Notes: a model not told the origin generated them from the sequence alone. Shown: positions 1 to 12,466, counted from the first letter of the stretch. The stretch: DNA of 64,000 nucleotides from Amaranthus tricolor (GCF_026212465.1 NC_080060.1:18623790-18687789); one strand, 5' to 3'. Numbers and translations are program-made.

Positions 1-365
1 AATAACAAATTAAATACAACAATTCAAATTAAAAGTCCAACAATTCAACACAATTGCCATAGTTTCGACCCTAATATTGCTAGTTTCGACTAATTAAAGC
101 AATTCAACACTCCATTACCAAAAGCCCTAATTTTGTTATTAGAATTCAACCAATAAAAATTAAAAAACCCCTAATTTTGCGCTAATTTTAGACCCAAAAT
201 AATTCTATTACTAACAACAAATCAAAACTCCATTATCAAAACCCTAAGTTGCAAACAACAACAAAAAAAGTCTAAAATCGCACGACAAAGACAATAGAAC
301 AAGATGTATTTAAAAGTTTCGTTGATAAGCAGTAGCAATAAATAATTTACTGACCTCAACATTCT
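1..365. other. AT-rich flank of the MULE relic, no gene seen
   Basis: AT-rich DNA with many short A- and T-runs and no credible open frame. It lies downstream (in transposase orientation) of the MULE transposase frame that ends at 366. It may be an intron or the 3' part of that element, but nothing recognisable survives. Confidence 0.4.
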
Positions 366-1208
366 TTACATGAGTATTGAAGTTGGAAGCAACAAGACAA
401 ATGCAAAAGCGATGATATGCATCTGGAGGGTCCACCCACCATTAACATCATTCGTAGCAGTACATAATTCGTGGATGGCGATTAGATATAACACATAGCC
501 TTCTTTTCTAGTGACCCGATGTCGAATATATGCCATAAACCATGACCAACTATCAACATTTTCTTCTTTAACAAGAGCAAATGCTAGTGGGATAAGTTGG
601 TTGTTCCCATCGATACCAATAGTAGTAAGTAGCTTTCCTTTGTATTTTCCATACAAATGAGTTCCATCAATGACAATTATAAGAAGGCAATGTGCACGTC
701 CATCAATGCAAAGCTTGAATGCCAAAATTAACCTTTTGAAGACATTTACACCTTGACTTTCTGATTTATATACCCATTCCACAACCATACCTGGGTGTGC
801 ATCTCTTAAAGCTTGCATATAACGAGGAAGACGCTTATATGATTGTTCCAAACTACCATAAATCTCTGCAACTGCAACTTGCTTACTAGTCCATGTTTTG
901 AAGTAATTAATTTTATGATGGTACGCTGTGTTTACCATCTCAATAATCACACCTACCTTAATAGTTGGATCCATTCAAACATACTCTTTTATGAAGTGGC
1001 CTATAATGGAAGAGTTTAAAAGGCGTGCACCAAAACTATGGCTGCCACTAACACAAGTAGATGCATGTGGACCTTTATATGTCACTATGATCCACAACGA
1101 TACAACACTATTCTTTTGCCGAGTACGAAGCTTCCAACTACAAGAATTAGGACAAACTAAATCAAGCACACTTTTGTTAGATGTTCGACAAGTATATAAT
1201 TGATTCAC
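366..1208 (-). pseudogene. MuDR/MULE transposase core, one in-frame stop
   Basis: Minus-strand remnant of a Mutator-like (MULE) transposase. The stretch below position 974 has the MULE core signature IDGTHLYGKYKG, then GIDGNNQLIPLAFALV and a SWSWFM segment, typical of the D-containing catalytic region. The upstream piece (975-1208) ends in a MuDR-type DNA-binding segment (HASTCVSGSHSFGARLLNS). The two pieces are in the same frame and separated by a single TGA at 975-977, so one nonsense change splits the protein. The downstream catalytic E and zinc knuckle are not seen, because the frame ends at 366 near the window start. The element would have moved DNA by cut and paste; this copy is dead. 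The family call is secure and the exact clade is not. Confidence 0.85.
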
Positions 1209-1319
1209 CTTAATGCAATAACCTTTTAACGCTTCAATTAAGTTTTTCTAACTCGTAAACTCCATACCCTTAACAAATTCATCTCCCTTCATAATAGATG
1301 AGTCTTGAGCGCCTATATT

Positions 1320-1706
1320 CTAATCACTACTTTCTACATACTCTTCTAATTGATCATAAAAAGTAACAAAAGATGATGTGGTCTCTATAGGTTGTACATT
1401 GTCAACTACATTATCAAGCTCAAGATGTTGTTCACGTTCAAGCCCTCCTCCCTCATCACTCAAATCATTATCTTCATAATAATCTCCCTCATCACTCAAA
1501 TCATCAAGCCCTTCTCCCTCATAATTACTTACTCTCGAATTATCAAGATAAGCTTCTTCTTCATTTAAAATATATTGTTGAATAGAGTTATGATATTGTG
1601 GGCTAGAACTTGATTCGCAACTGACATTATCAATGTGGTCAGAGTTAAGAGATACAGGAGTGAACATTTGGGAAGGAGGGTGATCAACTTGAGAGACATG
1701 CTCCAT
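1320..1706 (-). pseudogene. MULE transposase acidic linker region
   Basis: Minus-strand frame of 128 codons, rich in D, E and S, with a repeated LSDEG motif. It lies between the N-terminal PB1-like piece (2666-2976) and the MuDR DNA-binding piece (975-1208). Plant MULE transposases usually carry an acidic, low-complexity linker at this place, so it is read as part of the same broken gene. It has no catalytic residues. Position and composition are the only evidence. Confidence 0.6.
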
Positions 1707-1810
1707 TATCCCAGTGAATGATTGAATGAATTGAGCTGAAGATGGGAAATTTTGATTGCAAGTTGTGGGTACTTGTTCGTGTTGTGATTAGTGTGACTTG
1801 AGTGCACATT

Positions 1811-2554
1811 TGTTGAGGTGCATTCATGTGTGACCTTTGGGATAGAATCCCATGAATGTGTTAATATGGGTGTATTAAGTAAAGTTTTGATGATTGATTT
1901 ATGATGATGAAGTGTGGATTAATAAGGTAATGAAGTGTGAGAGTTATGGGACTTAATGAAGAAGTGCAAAGGACTTGGTTTATGTTTGATTTATTGAAGC
2001 TCGATCAGAATTCTAACAGAAGAAGCAGAATGGTCGCTCGACTTGTCCGCTCGACCGAGCGAGCTATCCGCTCGACCGAGCGAGCTACCCGCTCGACCGA
2101 GCGAGCCTTATTGATTGATCGAGCGAGCAAACAGAATGCATCCAGAAAGGGTCTGTACTCCACTCGACCGAGCCGCTCGACCGAGCGAGCTCTCTGTTCC
2201 AATCGAGCGGTTCCTCTGATGTGCCTAAGATGCTATTTTCGACCTTTCAAGTTCTTGGAGAAGTTTCATGTCATTCATTATTCAATATTAATTCTGTATT
2301 TAGCGAGCTAATGACATTTATGTACCTAGTACTATATATAGGGAGCTCTCAATCATCAAATGGATATCCAGAAAAATACACCCCAAGCCAAACACTAGCC
2401 TATATCTCTTCTCTATTGTAATTCTCCATATTTGAGAGTTCTTTGAACTCCTTTTGATAATATAAGAGATACTACACACCGGAGGACGTAGCCTTAGTTG
2501 GGTGAACCTCGTTAAATCTTTGTGTCGTTTTATTGCTTTATTTTCTCCTACAAA
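1811..2554 (+). mobile_element. Ty1/copia-type LTR inserted in the MULE relic
   Basis: The stretch has plus-strand LTR anatomy: a U3 part with GC-rich tandem repeats (2040-2215), a TATA box (CTATATATAGGGAGC, about 2332-2346), then a U5 part. The U5 has the block ending in GGAGGACGTAGCCTTAGTTG and GAACCTCGTTAAATC that is characteristic of the 3' end of many plant copia LTRs. It begins TGTTGAGG and probably ends near ACAAACA. The following bases, TTGATATCGTTG, loosely resemble a tRNA-Met primer site. It separates the acidic linker (ends 1706) from the N-terminal MULE piece (starts 2666), so it inserted into an older MULE. Boundaries are approximate; it may be a solo LTR or a truncated element. 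Confidence 0.6.
2030..2215. repeat. GC-rich ~21-bp tandem repeat with hairpin core
   Basis: Three near-identical ~21-bp units built on GCTCGACCGAGCGAGC are followed by two diverged units. The core CGCTC-GACC-GAGCG is self-complementary with a GACC loop. The block is far more GC-rich than its surroundings and lies in the U3-like part of the LTR, upstream of its TATA box. Confidence 0.9.
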
Positions 2555-2665
2555 CATTGATATCGTTGATAGCGTAATTTGTTTGTCACTAAAACCTCAT
2601 ACACTCGATCTTGGTAATATTAGAGTTTGAAACACATCGTTCGAACTCTAATACATCGTCGTTTT

Positions 2666-2976
2666 TCAGTTCGATATATATTTATGTACTATAGTACAGC
2701 CCAAATTCCTAACAAGAGCCCACAAACCATTCATTGAGTACTCTTCATGAAGTGGCACCATAGTAAAGGTCGATTGGCTAGTAGGGTATTTCATTTTCAA
2801 TCTTAATTTCACCATATGTTTATCAAATCCACACACTTTATTCAACAGATCAAGAAACTCACAACGAGACATATCAACTGTTGCAACAATTGGTCTTAAA
2901 TTTCCATCTTGATATCTCACTAAATTATTATTTTCAATGATAACTCCATCTCATCTACAAACCAAAGGACAATCCA
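2666..2976 (-). pseudogene. MULE transposase N-terminal (PB1-like) piece
   Basis: The minus-strand reading from about 2976 begins MDCPLVCR, meets a stop, then continues DGVIIENNNLVRYQDGN and SRCEFLDLLNKVCGFD. This is the N-terminal module that precedes the acidic linker in many plant MULE proteins. It is interrupted by at least one stop and cut off from the rest of the transposase by the LTR at 1811-2554. Confidence 0.6.
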
Positions 2977-5500
2977 TTATTTTCAAAAGTTTATATAAAA
3001 ATTAGATCATGTATAGAAGTAAGTATGAATAAGTTCAACTCCTGCATAAGAAAAAACCCAACATTATTGAAAGAAATTCAAACTCTAAAAATTCAATGAA
3101 AATTAGTTAAATCACCCCAAATACTCACCTTTATTAATCAATTCAACAATGAAGCTTAAAATGAAGAAGAATATGAACAATAACACTGAGGAAGAAATTG
3201 GAGGATAGATAAGATTTGGAAGAATCAAGGTTTATTTATGAAAGAGGGAAACGACAAATGAAACGGAAAGAAGTAACTGAATTCGTATTAGGGCGAAAGG
3301 AAACGCTGTCAAAAGACAATGTTACTAAAAAAAAAATGCTTACTTGATATCCTTGACAACTTTTTCTCCCTTCAGCTGACCAAAATCTAATTCCCAGTCC
3401 AATAGGTTCAAAAACGCTGTTAAGGGAAACGTTTTCCTTTAAAGCATATTTTTTCAAATACTTTGAAATTGCACTCATGTAGCTAGCGATATACTTTCAA
3501 AATTGAGCTTAAAAAAGTTTATTTTTAAGCTTTATTAGTTGTTTGGAATTCAAGCATGTGATCAGTTAACGTTGTAAAACTAGAATTACATTACAAGTGA
3601 ATCAAGAAGGGAAAAAAAAAATTTATATATATTAAAAATATACTACGTCTAAAATGGAAATATAATATATTAGGAGTATATGTGATGTTCAAAATCTCTT
3701 TGTTATGGGTTAGGTGGATAAGCAATATAAAATTATTTTTTAACCAAGTTATAATCGAATGTTTTTTTTAAATACAATATATGAGCAACAACTCCCTCTA
3801 GTCATCCGTTTTCTTTATTTGCGTTATTTTTTTTAAGTAAATACATTAGTAATTATTCTAGGTTATCTTTAATTTACCATGTATTTTTTAAAATTGTATT
3901 TACATTCATCGCTAAAGCATTACAAATATTTAAATATTCATCACTTGAAAGTGTTTGAGGTTGATGATATGAGATTTCTCACTTTCCTATACATTTTCTT
4001 TCTATTTTTAAACACTTAATTTTCTATTTTTAAACACTTAATAAATATATAAAGAAAAAATTTTTTCTAGAACAATGCCTTGTAATTCCACTAATATGGT
4101 CATTTAAAACCAATCCTCTCTCAAGGCTCGAGCTATGACCCAATTGCAATTCAAATTTTGGGCTAGCTAAACTTATATACTTTTAAAACAAATGTATTTT
4201 TGGATATTAATAAAAAAAATTTAATTTAATACATTTTTTCATATCAACTAGTTAAATAAGCTATACATTTTCTTTATGTTGTATGGATGTGTTGGCTTCT
4301 TAAAAAAGCTACTTTTTGTTGATCACTTTTTTATTCATTCAATTACCTCATCGTAAAAAATTCAAAGTAAAGTATAGTGTTCAATTTTATTCTAAAATGA
4401 TTTATTTAAGTAGATTTAGGTTGGGATCGTGGGGTGGACGAAGGTAAAAGAATAATGATGACTAGCAAATAATCAAAGATTAATTAATTTATAAAGTAAA
4501 GTAATTATTATGTTTAAAGTAGCTTTATTAGGAGTTTAATAATTGATTTAATGATAGTTGGCTAATAATCTTAAAATAGTAAGAGTAATATTATAATTTC
4601 AAATAATAATGTACTTAAAAGTCATGCAAGTGAATATACTATTGATTACTATGAGAATACAAAAAAGGAGTTGGTAGACACCCTAAGTGGTTAATGATTA
4701 ATTAATCAATTAATTAAGATTACTTTATTTATATTATAGTATCATCTTTTTAATGTATTGTTATTTGTAAATGTTGTTTGAAACTGAGCTCAAACACAAT
4801 TTTGTATAGTGGGTTATCTCTCGCTCTACTTTCTTGTGAAACAATGATTTAATAGAGTAATTATATGTATTTACCTTATCAAATTTGTTTTATAGATATT
4901 TGGTAGAAAAATAATAAAAAGAGAAAAAATAAATATTGTGAGATAATGGAAAAATGTATGAAATAGAGATAAAAAAGTAAATTAATAATGTGAATGAAAA
5001 TTAAAGAAAAATGTAAAATTATAGTTAAAAATATAAATTGAGTACATTTATTGAAACATATTAAAAAGAACCACTAATATATCGATTGTCGCATTCGATC
5101 ATTGTTTGTCAACCCAAAAAAAATACATTATGCTAATTCTATTTTTTTGATAGGAAATATATACGCAATCCTAGTGACTACATGAATAATAATTTTAAAA
5201 AGGGAGATAGAGTTATACATAAAACACCAATTAATGTATAGTGTTTCGAGTTTTATTTAACTTGACTAAAAACAGTACGTACAAATTATAAATTGGAACT
5301 TTTGACAATTAGTGTCATTTAATATCAACAGTGTTTGGGGAAGTATTTTTTTTAAATTATTAAAATTAATTTTTATAGGTTTTCTTTTTAGTTTTATGAT
5401 TAAAAAATAAAAAATTAAAAACCTTATCCGCAGTAACCCGATTGCCCCGCCTCCACCCCCACCGTCACTCCTAGGTATAGGAAAGTGCATAATTTTAGGA
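2977..5500. other. AT-rich intergenic DNA, no gene seen
   Basis: Mostly AT-rich sequence with short homopolymer runs. A minus-strand 80-codon frame at 3236-3478 has no recognisable motif and is not accepted. Around 3793 there is a Stowaway-like left end (ACTCCCTCTAGTCATCCG) without a clear partner. Nothing else could be supported. Confidence 0.5.
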
Positions 5501-5559
5501 AATTAGAACCATTGTAATTACTTTCTGATTTTATTCTTTTCTCAATGTTTCCTTAATTA

Positions 5560-5835
5560 GTTTTCTGATCATTGCATTTATAGAGGCATTGTATTTCAGT
5601 AAAATTTAATACAAAATAAGTATTCAATCAAATCTCTTATTTTCCGTTGAGTTTTATTTTTTATTATGGTATCAGAGTCAAAGGTAGTTCTTGGTATGAT
5701 TTGGCTCACATATAAGGGGAGTGTTGAAAATAATTCACATGTGAAACAAGATCTCGCATCGATAAAATAGTGGATTGTTGACTTGCATATATATAAGTTG
5801 AGCTAATCTTCCTACTACCATATGTTTTTGGAAAA
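5560..5835 (+). mobile_element. LTR-retrotransposon scrap with primer binding site
   Basis: TGGTATCAGAGTC at 5667-5679 is the standard plant retrotransposon primer site for initiator tRNA-Met, following an LTR-end-like AT-rich stretch. About 50 bases on, GTGTTGAAAATAATTCACATG resembles another LTR start. No coding part remains; the (TA)n tract begins soon after. Borders are uncertain. Confidence 0.4.
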
Positions 5836-5983
5836 CAATGAACCCCACAAAGCGCATGTGCAATTCAATGTTCTTGACCCGTGGGTTTGTGGGCCCCAAC
5901 TCACGGGTGTCTCGTGGCCACAGGAGTAGGCCACGACATCTCCTAGCTTCCTACATCAAAAGATCACAAAATCGTGTACCTCA

Positions 5984-7170
<1,187 letters not shown>

Positions 7171-8436
7171 AAAAAATATAAGTTTAAACAATAATATAAG
7201 TATGTATATTATCGTAAGTGTTGATACATATAAAAATGAGATTTTGAAAAGATAATGCAAGTATATATGTGACTATAATTATAAATGACTTAAATATTAT
7301 AGCTATAATATATAAATAAGTTAAAAAAAGGATTATAACATTTTTTATTTCTTAATTTAATGGAAAACAACTAAATTGAATGACTTGAACTTTTAGTAAT
7401 TGTGGAATGAAGTCAATATATATTAAGATTAAAAGATGAATATATATTATAATTATCCAAAAGTTATTAAATTACACTATATTTAGCCCTATGTAAAACA
7501 TTCGATAAGTATTTGAAAATAGTACTTCCTTGGATTTTATTTACTTGCACCCAGAAAACTTTTAAATAGTCCAATGCGTTTGTCTGATTGTATTTATCTA
7601 GACTTATACATAACTAAAAAATTTACAAAAATTTGATATTATGAAAATATGCGACGAGACAATTAAAACAACATTCCTCATGACTATGTTTTTCTCTTGT
7701 CTAATAACCGCAATATGTAAAATATAATAGGATGATGAACAATGCTAGATTGAGTTTGGGTACAAGTAATAAAAATCGTAGGAAGTATATATTCTTAAGA
7801 AATATTTTGGTGCATAAGATTTTTGTTAATCTTCCTCATTCAAGCTTATTTTATATATTACAGTTAATGTGTAAGAAAAATTATCGTCAAATGCGTTCTT
7901 ATTTGAATCATCTAATCTCATATTTTCATAATATTATATTTTTATAATTTTTAATTATACATAACTCAAGATATAAATATTTAAACAACACATTTAATTG
8001 CATAAAAAGGTGAATTAATTATAAAAGATCAAAGAAAGTATATATTTATAACTACTCCTAAAGTCTCAAAGAAATAGTCACAATTATAAAGGAGGTGAAA
8101 ATTAAGAAAAGTGAGTACAAGTGGCAAAAAGGTGAATTAACCCTTATCTCAACGAATAGCCCCAATCACATAAAATAACATGAAAATTAGTAAACGTGGG
8201 TAGAAGTGGCAAAATGATGTAGAAAAATGTGTTCATGGAGTGAAAAAATCAGCTAAATGTATTAATGAGAATTAAAAAACTATTTGTCATAAAAAAAATA
8301 AAATTAGGGCAAATTTAATTGAATAGAATAAAAGAAAAATCAGACTAGTTCTTTTGAAAGGAGCTTTACTAAAACAAAAAACATTGATATCATCCGCTCT
8401 CCAAAGTGCATTTATGTCATATGGACATTGTTAAAA
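7171..8436. other. AT-rich intergenic DNA, no gene seen
   Basis: No convincing gene. A 71-codon frame at 7732-7947 lacks motifs. ACTTCCTTGGATTTTATTTA near 7528 and ACTCCTAAAGTCTCAAAG near 8055 look like Stowaway-type termini, but I could not pair them confidently. Confidence 0.45.
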
Positions 8437-8645
8437 ATCGCCGCCTTTTTCATTGTGTCGCCACCCTTTATATATTGAAATTCCAATATTGTCGTTAATG
8501 AATTTTTATAACTTTATCTCTCTAACTTCTCTCTTAAAAAAATTCTTTGAACTAATATTAAATATCAAAACACTATAGCAAATGAAAATGATCATCAAAA
8601 TGAATCGGTAAGCATCAATAACGATCGTTAATTTCAAAAAAATTG

Positions 8646-9425
8646 CTTGGGCTGAAATTTAATACATGCATCTTCACTCTTTTGGCCATAACTTTGGAGA
8701 GGAAATATCATTAATGCAATGTTTGCGGCTTTATAAACTAGAATTCAAGATCTTTCTAATGATATATTATATGCCCAATTCTAATAACCAAGCGAGAAAT
8801 GACGATTGTTTAAAGTTTGCTTGTGCGGATATTTGATACATGTTCAACCTTTTGGCAGAAGTCTTTTATAGGAAATTTGCATTAATGCAAGGTTTGCGGC
8901 ATAAGAGTCTAGACTTCAAGGACTTTCCAAAGATATTATATGTTTAATCTTGATAACCGAGCGAGAAATGATGACCGTTTAAAGTTTGCACAAAGTTTTA
9001 GTACACCCAGTCGCATGTTCTACACTACTCTACGGCGGTTGAGTCGCGTGTTTTAAAAAACTCTATCGCGGTCCAGTTACACGTTTTATGCGACTGGGTG
9101 TACTAAAAAATTAGTGAAAACTTTAAACGGTCATCATTTCTCACTCGATTGTCGAAATTGTGCATATAATATATCGTTGGAAAGCTCTTGAAGTCTAGTT
9201 TCTAATAACACAAACCTTACATTACTTCACTTTTTGTATCAGAAGTTATGTCTAAAAGATTAAACATGTATCAAATTTCAGTACAACCAAACTTTCAGCG
9301 ATTGTCATTTTCGGCTTGGTGATCGAAATCGGGCAAATAATATAAACGTTGCAATTAAATGTGATTTTCCTATCAAAAGTTATGGCCAATAGAGTAAATA
9401 TGTATCATATTTTAGCACAAAACAT
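8646..9425. repeat. Two direct plus two inverted ~175-bp units
   Basis: Unit 1 (8646-8820) and unit 2 (8821-9000) share, in order, a TTTGATACATG-like block, a TTTTGGC..AA block, CATTAATGCAA(T/G)GTTTGCGG, GATATTATATG, ATAACC(A/G)AGCGAGAAATGA and TTTAAAGTTTGC. After the core, the same landmarks return in inverse order from 9118 to 9285 (unit 3) and from 9286 to 9425 (unit 4), the last most diverged. The arrangement is 1>2>core<3<4. Confidence 0.85.
8963..9142. repeat. Core inverted repeats: 25-bp and 18-bp perfect arms
   Basis: An outer arm of 25 bases (8963-8987, containing ATGATGACCGTTTAAAG) is perfectly inverted at 9118-9142. An inner arm of 18 bases (8999-9016, TAGTACACCCAGTCGCAT) is perfectly inverted at 9088-9105. 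The ~70-base loop is relatively GC-rich and holds variants of GTCGCGTG. Such a dyad could extrude as a cruciform or give hairpin RNA if transcribed. Confidence 0.92.
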
Positions 9426-9641
9426 GCGAATAAGTTTATTTTCCAATTTTTTTAAAAAAATTCTAATAATTAATACTTTTCATTTTAATATAATTTTTAT
9501 TATTAGTTTTAGTCTAATAATAAAAAATTTTAATTATATAATTATAAATAGACTAGATAGTGTCAGTGCGATGCATGGCTTTATTAAAATTTCTGACATA
9601 TTATTATAAATTATGATTTTATAATCATTTAATAAATAAAA

Positions 9642-10088
9642 GGGAAAATTGTCAAAAAGTACCTAATAATTTTTTTAAAAGGTACCTAATAAAAAAATTT
9701 TGTCAAAAAACACCTAATGAAACTTTTTCTTTTCCAAAGAGTACCAAGTGAGCTTTTCCTTCAATTGACCGTCAAATAAACGGGTTGACAAGTCAAAATT
9801 GAAAGTTCTTTTTCCTCATCTTCAATTTCTTTTTCCAATTTAATTTCGATTTTGAGTAAAAAGTTGAGGAAGAAGAAAGTGAGGAAATTAAATTGGAAAA
9901 GAAATTGAAGATAAGAAAGAAGAATTTTTTATTTTGACCAGTCAACCGTTATATTTGACGGTCAACTGAAGAAAAAATGTTAATTGATACTCTTTGAAAA
10001 AGAAAATATTATGTTAGGTGACAATTTTTTATTTGGTACTTTTTGGAAAAAAATATTTTTATTAGGTATTTTTTGACACTTTTTCCTA
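9642..10088. mobile_element. Foldback MITE nested in the 8437-10434 element
   Basis: The left half starts GGGAAAATTGTCAAAAAGTA and runs through AAGAGTACC and TTCAATTGACCGTCAAAT. The right half is its inverse, passing ATTTGACGGTCAACTGAAG and ending TTTTTGACACTTTTTCCT. The two halves pair over most of their length, with a short spacer near 9860. There is no coding frame. Foldback form suggests a Mutator-like MITE, and one copy could be processed into 24-nt small RNAs. Flanks are too AT-rich to fix a target duplication. Confidence 0.85.
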
Positions 10089-10434
10089 GATAAAATTGAA
10101 AAGATTTTACAAATAATTGAAAAAAATACACGATTTTCTAATACATTAAATAATATAAGTATATAACCTAAAAAGTAAAAAATTAATCAATATGGATAAC
10201 ATTATAGTCATAATTACAAAATAATTAAGTTAACAATATGAATATTAGTCATAATAATAATAACATCATCATTGAGTTTTAGAGGGAAAACTTTTGTTAA
10301 TTTTGTGACACATAAAAAATTTTAAAAAGTTATAATGTCATACGTGTTTTGCTTTAATAATAGTTATAGATTCAAGGATATTTTTGTTATCTAATTAAAA
10401 AAAAAAAGGTGGCGACATAATAAAAAAGGTGGCG

Positions 10435-10850
10435 AATATTAAAGATTTTGATTATGCATTATCTATATTGAGTATTTTTCCTACATATTCTACAATCATT
10501 TATAAAAACATATTTTATGTAAATTAAATATGCATACAAAGGTTATCAAATTTTTATAATTAATAAGATGCACGTAGCTTTTTTTTATGTATTTAATTAA
10601 AGGAAACATGCATTAAAAGTTTGTTGTATACGTACGAACAATAGAAAAAAAATTTAATATTTTTTTGTGTTATAAATATGATTAATAATTGAAACATCTG
10701 TTAGTTGTTACTTTTCTACTCACTTAATCCCACAAATTTTGCCCCAAAAGAAAATTAGAAAGTGGGTAGAATAATACTTTTATGGGAAAGTGAGAGAAAT
10801 GTGTTGGTGATATTAAAAGATAAAATAAATGTGAAAAAGTGAGAGAAAAC

Positions 10851-10921
<71 letters not shown>

Positions 10922-11396
10922 CTATATAAACCAAATTTTCACAATTGTTTACTTAACAAAAACTATAAAAATATGCATAAAACTTTTTAATTTGAAAAAT
11001 AATATAGCTATATTGTACAACTTATTTATAAAAATTCGTTTCTTACCTCATACTAATAAGGGAGAAAAAAAAAATTGTATATGGCACGAATCCAATTAGA
11101 ACACAATACAAAACAAATATCAATCAATGTTACATTTACCAAATGCTAAATATACTTTTGTTTTAACTTCTTATATTTACTAATACACCTTAAGATTGAA
11201 CATCAATTTATTCAAAACCACAAATGACAATTCTGCCACTTATATAATGTATACGTATTACTCATATATAATAATACTTCTATTATGTAAGAAAACATTA
11301 TGGAGACTAAAAAATAATCCTTTTCAACAAGAAGCAAGTAACAATCGCACACAACAAAGACACAGAGAGCTAAACCAAGACACATGTAAAATATTA
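10435..11396. other. AT-rich intergenic DNA with (TA)n
   Basis: No gene seen. It contains a pure (TA)n run at about 10852-10919. The open frames at 10839-11099 and 11196-11447 have no recognisable motifs, and the first is created by the TA run. Confidence 0.5.
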
Positions 11397-11647
11397 CTTC
11401 CTCCGCTTTTATTTAGTTGCAGCATTATTATTTGGCACAAATATTAAGAAATGTTATTGTCAAGTGTATAATGTTTATAATATTCCCAATAATAGTAGGT
11501 ATAAAGTTGATAATGTATAAAGTGAGAATAAAGTAGGGGTAAAATAGAAAATTATATAATTATTTTTAACCAAAAAGGATAATGTTGAAAGTATTGTGAA
11601 ATATTAAAAAAAAAAAAAGTGTTGCAAGTAATTTGGAACGGAGGAAG
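11397..11647. mobile_element. Stowaway-like MITE (251 bp, TA target)
   Basis: The left end CTTCCTCCGCTTTTATTT and the inverse of the right end CTTCCTCCGTTCCAAATT share the Stowaway-like CTCCCTCCGTTCC type of terminus, and both lead into a TTGCA block. TA dinucleotides flank both sides (11395-11396 and 11648-11649). No coding frame. Confidence 0.85.
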
Positions 11648-11879
11648 TAGGAGTGAGAATGTTTGGAATTTCATTCTCACTTCTAGGCCTCTATAATAAA
11701 TCAGATCGAATCGGATCAAGTTCAAATTATATATAAGTATATTAGAAATATCCTTATCTAAATTAAATCAACATAATTTCAATCACAGTTTATATATTAT
11801 TGATGAGAATAACAATTTATATAATGATTGAAGGAAATTAATGGTGAGTACATGAGAATTGTGTATGTGGGTATGCTCT

Positions 11880-12115
11880 TCATAAGTTGATTTGACCTAC
11901 TAACTCAATCTAATTTTTACTCAAAATAAGTGAGTTTAGATATAGATTTTTTAGTGAATAAAGTAAATAGGTTGATTCAAATTTTAAACCTTAAATTTTA
12001 AATCTCAAACAAACTTATAGAGCCTAATCAATTAAATGAGTTAATATTGAGTCTTGTCAACTTTGATATATGGATTGCAACTTGCAAGTTTATATTTAAA
12101 CATCAAAACCCGATT
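11880..12115. repeat. Dispersed repeat, hAT-like subterminal type
   Basis: TTGATTTGACCTACTAACTC, then CAAAATAAGTGAGTTTAGA and a sequence rich in AATAGGTTGATTCAAATTTT match the order of blocks at 22808-23330 (GCTGACCTACTAACCTAA, GAAATAAGTGGGTATGA). A related GGGTCAA/GACCC pattern also occurs at 32712-32880. Likely a non-autonomous hAT-derived copy; borders are unclear. Confidence 0.45.
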
Positions 12116-12122
12116 TTTGTTA

Positions 12123-12367
12123 CTTTTTCCGTTCTCTAATGTTCTTCCCATTTGGAATACTCTACTTTAAGGAGAGAGAAATTTGATTAATATTTTTGAC
12201 ACATATTTAAAAGATAAAATATATTAATATGAGATCTCAATAGATTAGTCTTAATATATACTTTTTTATTATGTATTTATTATAATTTTTACTATGTGCA
12301 TTTAAAGATATTGAAGTTTATTTGACTGTAAAAAAATAAACGAAAACAAAAAAAAAATGAAAGAAGT
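12123..12367. mobile_element. Stowaway-like MITE, weak termini
   Basis: The left end CTTTTTCCGTTCTCTAATGT and the inverse of the right end CTTCTTTCATTTT are similar, and TA flanks both sides (12121-12122 and 12368-12369). It is short, AT-rich and non-coding. Terminal similarity is partial, so it is less certain than its neighbours. Confidence 0.5.
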
Positions 12368-12466
12368 AATATTTACGAGAATTTAAACTAGACTTAGCTT
12401 GTCTCGACTACAATACGAATTATTTGGTTAAAGAGCGATGAAAATTATTGAATGGTGTAGCATATA

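Larger units (their letters stand above)
8437..10434. mobile_element. ~2 kb terminal-inverted-repeat element with internal palindrome
   Basis: The left terminus reads ATCGCCGCCTTTTTCATTG and then GTCGCCACCCTTT (about 8438-8474). The right terminus (about 10406-10434) is its inverse, GGTGGCGACATAATAAAA then GGTGGCGAATATT. Each end carries a doubled CGCC(A/G)CC block. Inside are two direct and two inverted ~175-bp units around a dyad centred near 9052 (features 8646-9425 and 8963-9142), and a nested foldback MITE (9642-10088). No protein-coding frame is present, so it is non-autonomous. No clear target duplication was found by eye. Confidence 0.7.

Noticed and set aside
2030..2215. Regularly spaced GC-rich repeats resembling a CRISPR array
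   Set aside because: Units are directly tandem without unique spacers, lie in plant DNA inside an LTR, and have no cas genes nearby.
3236..3478. 80-codon minus-strand frame
   Set aside because: No recognisable motif, atypical composition, and no neighbouring exon.
7732..7947. 71-codon plus-strand frame
   Set aside because: AT-rich intergenic DNA, no family resemblance or conserved start context.
9349..9609. 86-codon plus-strand frame
   Set aside because: Lies across the inverted unit 4 of the palindromic element and an AT-rich stretch; not a protein-like composition.
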